A stretch of 64,000 nucleotides of DNA from Ruminococcus_C sp963590855 (GTDB lineage: Bacteria; Bacillota; Clostridia; Oscillospirales; Ruminococcaceae), in the NCBI GenBank assembly GCA_963590855.1, contig CAVAQT010000005.1:34784-98783 (forward strand). Reading direction: 5' to 3'. The position numbers were made by a program, and so were the translations under genes. Position 1 is the stretch's first letter, and each line of letters starts with the position of its first letter. Below, in pieces: positions 50,483 through 57,569 of this stretch. The notes under the pieces are model-generated. The model had not been told where the DNA came from. It made no database searches and worked only from the letters and a program-made list of their open reading frames with translations.

Positions 50483-50504
50483 CGCCTTTCTTTCACTGTT
50501 GTTT

Positions 50505-50533
50505 ATTATACCACACTTTCAAGAAATTGGCAA
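50505..50533 (-). promoter_or_regulatory. Promoter of the HD hydrolase gene
   Basis: On the minus strand TTGCCA (50533-50528) and TATAAT (50510-50505), with a TGG extension, are 17 bases apart. Confidence 0.75.
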
Positions 50534-50576
50534 GCGTTTTGAAAAGCCCATCTGGAAAGTTTGTTTCGGAATCATG

Positions 50577-50614
50577 AAAAAGCCGCAGGCGGAGAAAAAA
50601 CCTGCGGCTTTTTT
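50577..50614 (-). terminator. Terminator of the ECF sigma / DUF4179 operon
   Basis: AAAAGCCGCAGG and CCTGCGGCTTTT form a 12-bp stem with an 11-base loop and T runs on both strands; it lies downstream of the DUF4179 stop. Confidence 0.8.
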
Positions 50615-50735
50615 CAAAAGGGATGAACTGACAGACGGAAAAAGCATCTGCCATGGGAAATGTCAAAGTCTGTTTTATATCTGACGTACACAGATTGTTT
50701 TTCAAGAGATGAAAGTAAACTCTGTGCGGTAGAAA

Positions 50736-52022
50736 TCACTGGGAAGCAGATTCTTCATCAGGCATTGGCGGGATATACTGCGTATAGTTCTCTGCCAGAT
50801 CAAAGTCATTGATCGTTTGTGTCCGATAACCTTTGTCAATGGGAACAGTAAAAACTGTACCTGCTGCGTCCAAGTTGTTTTTTCCTTCCGGAACAATACG
50901 AATGGTCAGTTCCGTAGCATCAGTCAATGCTGCTTCCCATACAGAATTCTGAAAGGAAATGTCTGTATCAATATTCGCGTCTATCATATCATAAGAGTTA
51001 CCGTTCTGATCCGTGACATACATCACATCGTAGTCATCAAATACAGTATCCTCAGAAAAACGAATCTCTGTGCTAAACGGAGAAACAGTCACAGATTCCA
51101 GCGTATATCCGTCTTTTGTTTCGGTAACTGGATAGATGTCCGTTCGGCTGGTATCCGCCTGTATCTCCGCAGTCAGAGTAATATCCACAGGAATAACACC
51201 CAGAGATCTCGGTTCACAGCTATATGCCGTATCACCCTTGGCGGATACGCCGGTTTCAAACCATGACCAACTAGTTGCATCTATTCCCTGTAAGAACGAA
51301 AACGAAAGCTGCAACGGCAGGCTTGCTGTAGTGTTCCCCTGAAATATCTCACTGCATTCCGCCGAAAGCACAATACTATATTCCGCATCGCCAGACTTCA
51401 CAAATCCGGCAATGCTGGTATTTTCCTTGTCATAGTATGCACCCTCTGCCTGTTCAGAAAGCGTTGCCAGCCCACCGGTTTTTGTACTCATAGTATATGT
51501 ACCGGTACTTCCGATAAATGACAGCTTTTGTCCATTCAGTGTGCCGGTAAACTCCGATTCAATTCCGGTGCTGTTCTGCAATGCTTCTGGCAAATTCGTT
51601 AATCTTAGCGTTACACTCAGGTGGCTGCCGTCGCAGTAGATGTTTTCCATGCGAATCGTACCGTCTTTCGTTTTTTGCATTTCGTCTGTTTTTTCCGCAT
51701 AGGAAGTCAGATCGTTTTTCTCTATGGGACTTTTTGTGTAATATTTTTCATTGCTGAAAAAGGCATAGATCCCCTTAACAGCATCGGACGAAGCCACTGC
51801 CGGAACAGCGATTGCAATGCTCAGCACGCCGGCAGCTGCCACAGCGAGAAAAGTGCCGACTTTCTTTTTTGCAGAACATCTGGTTCGCATCATTTTTCGC
51901 TCCATTCTGTGTTTTCTTCTCTGGTATGCCTTGGAAAACTGCGGTTCGGCCGCGTCCGCTGCAAACGCTTGTTCTACAATTTTTTCCCATTCGTCTTCAT
52001 TATAAGGAAAATAGCTGCTCAT
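50736..52022 (-). CDS. DUF4179 membrane protein, probable anti-sigma factor
   Basis: The 428-residue protein has an N-terminal cytoplasmic region of about 55 residues, one TM (VGTFLAVAAAGVLSIAIAVPAVA, about 55-77), and a large extracellular beta-rich DUF4179 domain with an N-terminal GIYAFFSNEKYYT motif. The same pattern is seen in anti-sigma factors that bind the neighbouring ECF sigma factor. It overlaps the sigma gene by 23 bp and has AAAGGAG upstream. No cytoplasmic zinc-finger anti-sigma motif is visible, so the sequestering part is not obvious. Role inferred from position. Confidence 0.8.
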   Translation of the reverse strand: MSSYFPYNEDEWEKIVEQAFAADAAEPQFSKAYQRRKHRMERKMMRTRCSAKKKVGTFLAVAAAGVLSIAIAVPAVASSDAVKGIYAFFSNEKYYTKSPIEKNDLTSYAEKTDEMQKTKDGTIRMENIYCDGSHLSVTLRLTNLPEALQNSTGIESEFTGTLNGQKLSFIGSTGTYTMSTKTGGLATLSEQAEGAYYDKENTSIAGFVKSGDAEYSIVLSAECSEIFQGNTTASLPLQLSFSFLQGIDATSWSWFETGVSAKGDTAYSCEPRSLGVIPVDITLTAEIQADTSRTDIYPVTETKDGYTLESVTVSPFSTEIRFSEDTVFDDYDVMYVTDQNGNSYDMIDANIDTDISFQNSVWEAALTDATELTIRIVPEGKNNLDAAGTVFTVPIDKGYRTQTINDFDLAENYTQYIPPMPDEESASQ

Positions 52023-52548
52023 AAGAAGTCACTCCTTTCTGCTTCATCATGGCTTTTCTGGCACGTTCAAAGCGTTTTCGTGCCGCCGCTTCCCGGATGC
52101 CGCACTGCACCGCGATCTCCCGGAACGACAGGTGCTCCTGACAGCGCAGCAGCACGATCTTCTGATCGGTCTCGCTGAGGATATGCAGCATTTCTGTCAG
52201 TGCTGCCTGCTGCATCGCCTGTTCCTCCTGCTGTTCCATGGGGCTGGGCAATGCCTCTTCCGGGATTTGTAGAAACTTGTCATCCCACGGCGTGCGCCGG
52301 TCGGCTTCTCTGGCATTTTTTCGATATTGGCTGATGGATGTATTGCGAATGATCTGTATCATATACTGCTTGGTCTGCGGACTTTCCGGGTCGCCGATCT
52401 TGTCCAGATTGACGATCACCTTGCAAAATGCCTCAGAAACGGCATCCTCTGTCTGCTGGGTATGGTGCAGGATGGCATAGGCAATGTGGTACATGGGTCT
52501 TTCATAGAGCTGGTATAAGATGTGCAGTTTTTCTTTTGCAGGCTGCAT
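52000..52548 (-). CDS. ECF-type RNA polymerase sigma factor
   Basis: The 182-residue sigma factor has sigma-2 region (YHIAYAILHHTQQTEDAVSEAFCKVI, about 20-45) with region 2.4-like QYMIQIIRNTSISQYRK, a short linker, and sigma-4 (DQKIVLLRCQEHLSFREIAVQCGIREAAARKRFERARKAM, about 128-168). There is no region 3. The start at 52548 has AGGAGGTGAAA upstream; a 34-residue upstream extension is not conserved. The anti-sigma-like gene overlaps its end. The target promoters and signal are unknown. Confidence 0.92.
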   Translation of the reverse strand: MQPAKEKLHILYQLYERPMYHIAYAILHHTQQTEDAVSEAFCKVIVNLDKIGDPESPQTKQYMIQIIRNTSISQYRKNAREADRRTPWDDKFLQIPEEALPSPMEQQEEQAMQQAALTEMLHILSETDQKIVLLRCQEHLSFREIAVQCGIREAAARKRFERARKAMMKQKGVTSYEQLFSL

Positions 52549-52634
52549 CTGTTTCACCTCCTGTTTGCTTTTGGGACGTCCTGTAAAAGATAACGCACAG
52601 CGGCGCAAAATGTGACAGAGACAAAGCCGCCGCC

Positions 52635-52663
52635 TTGCATTTTTCTCCAAAATGTGCTATACT
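52635..52663 (+). promoter_or_regulatory. Promoter of the methyltransferase gene
   Basis: TTGCAT at 52635-52640 and TATACT at 52658-52663 are 17 bases apart, 41 bases before the start codon. Confidence 0.75.
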
Positions 52664-52703
52664 ACTGTAGTAAGTTTATACTAACTGAAAAAGGAGCATC
52701 CTC

Positions 52704-53510
52704 ATGACAACTTCAAAAATCAAACCGGAGCTGAACGGCGTGGCAGAAACCATGCTGCTGACCTTTTATGCAAGAGCACAGTATTCCAAGTCCCCGAAAC
52801 ACGCCTTTTATGATGCCAAGGCGGTAGAACTGGTCGATCGGCTGGACTATGACTTTTCCAAGGCATCCAAAGATGTCGCCATGGGCAGCGGCACAATTGC
52901 CAGAACCATTGTATTTGACGAACTGGTACAGGCATTCTTGCAGCAGCACCCCGACGCCACAGTGGTGAACATCGCCTGCGGACTGGACACCAGAGTCTAT
53001 CGTATGGACAACGGGCGCTGCACCTGGTACAACCTGGATCTGCCGGAAACCATTCATGTCCGCGACCAGATCTTTCAGGAACAGGGCCGCATTTCCACAG
53101 TAGGAAAATCCGTACTGGATCCCACATGGCATGAGGACATCACCAAGCGCGGCACGATGCTGTTTCTCATTGAAGGGCTGTCCATGTATCTCCAGCCGGA
53201 AGAGGTGGCGCAGATGCTCCGGATCATCCACGACAATTTCGACAACGCCTATGTGATGATGGAGACTACCTCGCCGTTTTGGGTGCGAAAGCAATCCATC
53301 GAAAAATCTGTGCAGGGCACCGGGGCAGTCTTTACATGGGGCGTAAACCGATTCTCCGAAATGCAGGCGCTTGCCCCGGGATTCCACGGCGTAAAGGACG
53401 ACAACATCCTGCGCGGCATGGCAAAGCTGTACCCGGTTTACGGTCTGATCTCATGGCTGCCCATGGTGAAGCACATGGCAGAAAAAATTCTGATTTTTCA
53501 AAAGGACTAA
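52704..53510 (+). CDS. Class I SAM-dependent methyltransferase, LCM/TcmP family
   Basis: The 268-residue protein matches the leucine carboxyl methyltransferase / TcmP-like group. It has the opening segment NGVAETMLLTFYARAQYS, a VVNIACGLDTRVYRM SAM-binding motif (about 90-104), WYNLDLPETIHVRDQIF (about 110-126) and LFLIEGLSMYLQPEEV (about 150-165). Members methylate carboxyl or hydroxyl groups of small molecules such as polyketides. AAAAAGGAG precedes the ATG. There is no biosynthetic cluster around it, so the substrate is unknown. It is divergent from the sigma-factor operon. Confidence 0.85.
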   Translation: MTTSKIKPELNGVAETMLLTFYARAQYSKSPKHAFYDAKAVELVDRLDYDFSKASKDVAMGSGTIARTIVFDELVQAFLQQHPDATVVNIACGLDTRVYRMDNGRCTWYNLDLPETIHVRDQIFQEQGRISTVGKSVLDPTWHEDITKRGTMLFLIEGLSMYLQPEEVAQMLRIIHDNFDNAYVMMETTSPFWVRKQSIEKSVQGTGAVFTWGVNRFSEMQALAPGFHGVKDDNILRGMAKLYPVYGLISWLPMVKHMAEKILIFQKD

Positions 53511-53891
53511 CGCCAGGATATTCCACACTTCTCCCGGGTTTTCCACAGCGTTTTCCACAACTTGTGGAAAACAAAATCCCCGGTTTTTCCGGTGATTCTT
53601 CTGAAATGGTTACAATCATTACACACTGCGGCAGAATCCGACATTCGGTTTTGCACCATGCCGGCGCGGCGTGCTGCCGCAGTGTTACCGGTTTTCCTCC
53701 CATTGTGGAAAACCATGTGGAAAAGTTGGGGAAATACTTGAAAAATGCCGGGGCATTTCCCAAAAATCCGCGCAATTCCGCCTAGTTTTCTGCCGTGGAA
53801 ATGTGGAAAATGCATATTCCGGAAAATGTGGGAAACACTATGCCATAGAAAGTATCCGCTTTCTATGACTTATCAAAACGAGGTGTATCTC
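53511..53891. other. Intergenic region with a DnaA-box-like array and central palindrome
   Basis: This 381-bp gap has six exact copies of TTTTCCACA or its complement: 53539 and 53551 forward; 53563, 53704, 53716 and 53802 reverse. A further TTCCACAC lies at 53521 and TGTGGGAAA at 53827. A 12-bp inverted repeat (ACACTGCGGCAG at 53623-53634 / CTGCCGCAGTGT at 53674-53685) sits between the two halves. Chance would give about 0.002 copies in this length. TTWTCCACA is the DnaA box consensus. No protein gene is supported here. Confidence 0.75.
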
Positions 53892-54221
53892 ATGAAAAAC
53901 AATCGTTATCTTGTCCTGCCCCTGGCACTGCTGCTGGTGAGCGGCATGTTCACCGGCTGCGGCAGCAAAACAGACAGCTCCGCCGAGGACTCTGTCAGCA
54001 GCTCTGCAGCAGACAGCCGCGACGACAGCTCTGACAGCAAGACCGCCGGAGACGTTATGACCGATGTGGAAGACGATGTCCGGGACATTGTGACCGACGC
54101 CGGAGACGCCGTGCGGGATGCCGGTGATGCGGCAGGCGACGCCGTCAAGGATGCAGGAGACGCCGCAGGCGATCTTCTGGGAGACGATGACGACTCCCGA
54201 AAAGACGACAGCAGCCGCTAA
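53892..54221 (+). CDS. Asp/Ser/Ala-rich lipoprotein
   Basis: The 109-residue product has a type II signal peptide (LALLLVSGMFTGCG; lipid Cys about 22) and a mature part almost wholly Asp, Ser, Ala, Gly and Val, with repeated DAGDAVRDAGDAAGDAVKDAG units (about 73-95) and a DDDDSRKDD tail. It is strongly acidic and probably unstructured or calcium-binding on the cell surface, though I recognise no family. The start at 53892 has GAGGTG upstream. It lies next to the DnaA-box array and ends in its own terminator. Confidence 0.75.
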   Translation: MKNNRYLVLPLALLLVSGMFTGCGSKTDSSAEDSVSSSAADSRDDSSDSKTAGDVMTDVEDDVRDIVTDAGDAVRDAGDAAGDAVKDAGDAAGDLLGDDDDSRKDDSSR

Positions 54222-54248
54222 TCTGCCGCTTCTGCAAGTTATCATTAG

Positions 54249-54289
54249 AAAAAGCCCTGCCGACAGCAATCGACAGGGCTTTCTTTTTT
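54249..54289 (+). terminator. Terminator of the acidic lipoprotein gene
   Basis: AAAGCCCTG and CAGGGCTTT, extended by CGA/TCG, form a stem around a short loop, followed by TTCTTTTTTC. Confidence 0.8.
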
Positions 54290-54333
54290 CAGATCCGTCA
54301 CAAGGCACACGAGCACGCGCCTTGGAGAATCAT

Positions 54334-55020
54334 TTAGTCATACAGATTATAGTTCGGATCCTTCGACCAGGATGCATCAGACTTGCTGCGGATCAGTGCA
54401 ACACTCTCTGTTGCGCTCAGATTGTACGCCTGAGTTGCCGTGTAATACTCATCCATAGTAAAGCACCCCGCACCCAGTGCCGCAGAAATATGCAGCGTAT
54501 CTACTGCATCGTGGCTGTCTACCACGCCGTCACCATTGACATCCAGCAGATTGTAATCCAGGCGGCTGATCGTTTTCGTCTCCGTAATGCTGTCGTTCAG
54601 GTGGGAATAAGCCTCGTTGTCCGACCAGGAACCGCCGTCAACAATCGTCAGACCGCCGGCACCCTCCATTGCGCTGACATACAGTTGTGCAGCAGCGTCT
54701 ACTGCGGTCACACTGCCTGTCTCTGTGAATCTGGCTGCATTTCCGCCGAAAGCAATGGTCTGGTTCTCATGGATCCACTGTGCATCTGCGGCATCTACGA
54801 CGCCGTCGCCGTTCACATCCGCATTTTCCGGCAGTGTGCTGCCATTGCTGAGTCCGTAGGAAATCACAGCAGCATCATGGGCAGTCACATAACCGTCCAT
54901 ATCCACGTCGCCCTTCACATCAGTTCCCTCCGCAGCGCTTGCGCTCAGTACAGCCATAGGCATTGCAGTAAGCGCCATTGTACCTGCGAGCAAAATCGAT
55001 ACCATCTTTCTGTTTTTCAT
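54334..55020 (-). CDS. Secreted protein with three dockerin-like repeats
   Basis: The 228-residue product has a signal peptide (MVSILLAGTMALTAMPMAVLSASAA) and three calcium-loop repeats: GDVDMDGYVTAHDAAVISYGL (about 37-57), ADVNGDGVVDAADAQWIHENQ (about 67-87) and LDVNGDGVVDSHDAVDTLHIS (about 159-179). Between the second and third is an unrecognised stretch. Dockerins normally have two loops as a pair; the third could form a second partial module. No catalytic domain is seen, so it may be an adaptor or surface piece. It is 23 bp from the next dockerin-like gene on the same strand. Confidence 0.8.
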   Translation of the reverse strand: MKNRKMVSILLAGTMALTAMPMAVLSASAAEGTDVKGDVDMDGYVTAHDAAVISYGLSNGSTLPENADVNGDGVVDAADAQWIHENQTIAFGGNAARFTETGSVTAVDAAAQLYVSAMEGAGGLTIVDGGSWSDNEAYSHLNDSITETKTISRLDYNLLDVNGDGVVDSHDAVDTLHISAALGAGCFTMDEYYTATQAYNLSATESVALIRSKSDASWSKDPNYNLYD

Positions 55021-55043
55021 AAAAAATTCCTCCCTTAAAAAAT

Positions 55044-55880
55044 TTAATTATCATATACAACTGTTACAGGGAACAGTGTATTGATCTCACTATTTGTCAG
55101 TTCAACTCCTGCACCGTATTCTGCAAGATATGTTCCCAGTGCATCAGAATCTGACTTTTGAATCATTGCATTATGATCAATATCTGCCACAGCAGCACAC
55201 TTTAAGTTAGGAAATCTCTTGCTCAGTGTGCTATTTTTATTCTTCAGCTGCTCATCTACATATGTAGTGCTCAATCCACTGCTTGTCGGAGCATAGGCAA
55301 TCAAAGATTGCATTTGACTCCAATCCTGAGAATTTATTTCTCCATTGTTATCCATATCGCCAAGTCGTACCAATACAGATGGAGAAACTTCTACCACTGC
55401 ATCGTTCGGCACATCAGCATTCGTTAAAACCTTTTTGCTAAAAGATGCATTCGGTTCATTCGGACTCTCATAAAGTGTTACGCCAACTTTAAAGTCATAG
55501 TCCTTTTGTGTATTGTTTAATTTATAGGTATACTCCATTGTAAAATTGCTTGTATCTGCAAAAGCAGCAGCATATACAGAATATGTACGATGCTTTGTAG
55601 AACTATAGTCTGTAATCATTCGACCTTCATAGTCAACCATATCACAATCTGCATCATTTACGATTGCCAAGCTCAATGCAGTCACACCCGGATTATTCGT
55701 AACCCGAAGAATCAGCTTCATTTCAGTTGCTGATACTCTCTCAGTTGTAACTGTATAGGTAAATTTAGAATTTTTCCCAACACCATAGGACATGTCAACT
55801 GCACTAGTAGGCAATGCACTAGCACAAGAAGCAATAACTGTCATAGATGCAAGTGCTGCAAGAATTTTATTAAATTTCAT
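55044..55880 (-). CDS. Secreted protein with cohesin-like and dockerin-like regions
   Basis: The 278-residue product has a signal peptide (ILAALASMTVIASCASALPTSA), an N-terminal beta-rich region (about 30-165) with RVTNNPGVTALSLAIVNDADCDMVDY, which resembles the cohesin start, and a C-terminal dockerin-like pair with LGDMDNNGEINSQDWSQMQSLI (about 173) and VADIDHNAMIQKSDSDALGTYL (about 240). A cohesin plus dockerin in one short protein would be like an adaptor scaffoldin such as ScaC. The gene is AT-richer than its neighbours. Both domain calls are from pattern only and should be tested. Confidence 0.65.
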   Translation of the reverse strand: MKFNKILAALASMTVIASCASALPTSAVDMSYGVGKNSKFTYTVTTERVSATEMKLILRVTNNPGVTALSLAIVNDADCDMVDYEGRMITDYSSTKHRTYSVYAAAFADTSNFTMEYTYKLNNTQKDYDFKVGVTLYESPNEPNASFSKKVLTNADVPNDAVVEVSPSVLVRLGDMDNNGEINSQDWSQMQSLIAYAPTSSGLSTTYVDEQLKNKNSTLSKRFPNLKCAAVADIDHNAMIQKSDSDALGTYLAEYGAGVELTNSEINTLFPVTVVYDN

Positions 55881-56097
55881 ATCGTTTTCCTTTCAATGTA
55901 TTGTTTATGTAAAATACTGACATCAATCAAAGAGCTCCTTAATCTCTATATTTATTATACACATTTCCGCCCCGTATGTCAACATTTTGTAAACGATTAC
56001 ATGCAAGAATTTTACGACATAATTCGACAGTTTTCGACAATCTCTTACATAATTATTCTAGCACATTTTTAGAGATATGTCAAGCACAATTTCATAT

Positions 56098-56136
56098 AAA
56101 AAATCTCACCCAAACACATTCGCTCCGGTGAGATCT
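56098..56136 (-). terminator. Terminator of the dnaK-dnaJ operon
   Basis: On the minus strand ATCTCACC and GGTGAGAT pair around a 16-base loop and are followed by TTTTTT. It lies just after the dnaJ stop. Confidence 0.8.
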
Positions 56137-56150
56137 TTCTATGGATTCGA

Positions 56151-57323
56151 TTACTGCTGTTCAAACCGCCGTTTCAGCTTTTCAAAGAAGCTCTGGCGCT
56201 TTGCCTGGTTTTTCTCTTCCAGGCTGTCATCGAACTTCTGGAGCAGTTCCTTCTGCTGACGGGTCAGCTTTCGCGGCACTTCTACCACGACAGTGACATA
56301 CTGGTCGCCATAGGACTCTCTGCCCAGATACTTGACGCCCTCGCCCCGCAGCCGGAACTTCGTGCCGCTCTGTGTGCCCTCCGGGATGTCATACTCCACC
56401 TTGCCCTTGATGGTGGGGACAGTCACCTTATCGCCCAGCACTGCCTGTGCATAGGTGATAGGGATCTCACAGTAGATATCCACGCCGTTTCGGGTGAACA
56501 GCTCGTGGGGACGTACATTGACAGAGACATTCAGGTCACCGTTCGGGCCGCCGTTCAGTCCGGCATCGCCCTGACCGCTGACGCGGAGCACCTGACCATT
56601 GTCGATGCCTGCCGGCACTTTCAGCTCAATGTCATTGGTGGTGCGATAGCGTCCGCTGCCCCGGCACTTGCTGCACGGATTGGTGACGATCTTGCCCTTA
56701 CCGCCGCAGCGGGAGCACACTCTTGTGGTGGACATCACGCCGAAGGGTGTCCGCTGGTTCACCTGTACCGAACCGCGTCCGTGGCACTCGGTACAAGTGG
56801 TGCTGGTGGTGTTGGCATCTGCGCCGGTGCCGCCGCACTGGTCACACTTCACCATATGGGTGATGCGCATCTTTTTCTTCACGCCCTTGCAGGCTTCCAT
56901 AAAGTCGATGGTGACATTCTGGTTGACATCGCCGCCCCGTCTGGGCGCATTGGCATTGGATGCCGCGCTTCTGGAGCTTCCGCCAAAACCGCCGAAACCG
57001 CCGCCAAAGATGCTGTCGAAGATATCGCCCACATCACCGAAGCCGCCAAAACCGCCGCTGAAACCGCCTGCGCCGGCACCGCCGCCATAGTTGGGGTCTA
57101 CGCCTGCATGACCGAACTGGTCATATCTCGCCCGCTTATCCGCGTCCGACAGCACCTCATAAGCCTCGTTGACTTCCTTGAACTTTTCTGCGGCTTCCTT
57201 ATCATCCGGGTGCAGATCGGGGTGATACTTCCGCGCCATGGTCTTGAATGCTTTTTTGATATCGCTTTCAGAAGCACCCTTTTGCAGCCCCAGTACTTCG
57301 TAATAATCCCGTTTTTCTGCCAT
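56151..57323 (-). CDS. dnaJ: Chaperone protein DnaJ
   Basis: The 390-residue co-chaperone activates DnaK ATPase. It has the J domain with RDYYEVLGLQKGASESDIKKAFK and the HPD tripeptide in YHPDLHPDD (about 33), a Gly/Phe-rich region (about 75-115), a zinc domain with four CxxCxGxG-like repeats (CDQCGGTGAD, CTECHGRGSV, CSRCGGKGKI, CSKCRGSGRY) and a C-terminal substrate domain. The start at 57323 has AAAGGAG upstream. It follows dnaK by about 245 bp and has a MITE remnant in the gap. Confidence 0.97.
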   Translation of the reverse strand: MAEKRDYYEVLGLQKGASESDIKKAFKTMARKYHPDLHPDDKEAAEKFKEVNEAYEVLSDADKRARYDQFGHAGVDPNYGGGAGAGGFSGGFGGFGDVGDIFDSIFGGGFGGFGGSSRSAASNANAPRRGGDVNQNVTIDFMEACKGVKKKMRITHMVKCDQCGGTGADANTTSTTCTECHGRGSVQVNQRTPFGVMSTTRVCSRCGGKGKIVTNPCSKCRGSGRYRTTNDIELKVPAGIDNGQVLRVSGQGDAGLNGGPNGDLNVSVNVRPHELFTRNGVDIYCEIPITYAQAVLGDKVTVPTIKGKVEYDIPEGTQSGTKFRLRGEGVKYLGRESYGDQYVTVVVEVPRKLTRQQKELLQKFDDSLEEKNQAKRQSFFEKLKRRFEQQ

Positions 57324-57396
57324 GTCTGCTGGCTCCTTTCCCTGGAACAGACGCATCGCAGCTGTTCCTGTCTGTATGGATCATGGGAATATTCTT

Positions 57397-57448
57397 TCGG
57401 CAGATTGCGCGCAAAGCCGATGGGCGGACTTTGTACGGCGCTGCCTTA
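57397..57448 (-). repeat. Truncated MITE-like copy between dnaK and dnaJ
   Basis: The complement of this 52-bp stretch aligns with the left end of the element at 47375 (GGGCAACACCGCACAAAGC...CTTTGCACGCAATCTGCC): the order and most bases match, with scattered transitions. It lacks the other end and is probably a relic in the dnaK-dnaJ intergenic region. Confidence 0.65.
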
Positions 57449-57569
57449 TCCCATATACAACGATGCCGGGACAAGCCGAAACCTGCCCCGTCACCGCCTT
57501 ACTATACCTGCGGCAGCTGCCGCATGATTTTTTAAAACCTGTCTTTCGCTTAGAAAGACGAGTCCTTCC

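Noticed and set aside
53332..53775. Open frames through the DnaA-box-like region on both strands.
   Set aside because: They have no ribosome sites and are driven by the repeated TTTTCC/GGAAAA motif; the region is better read as a non-coding site.
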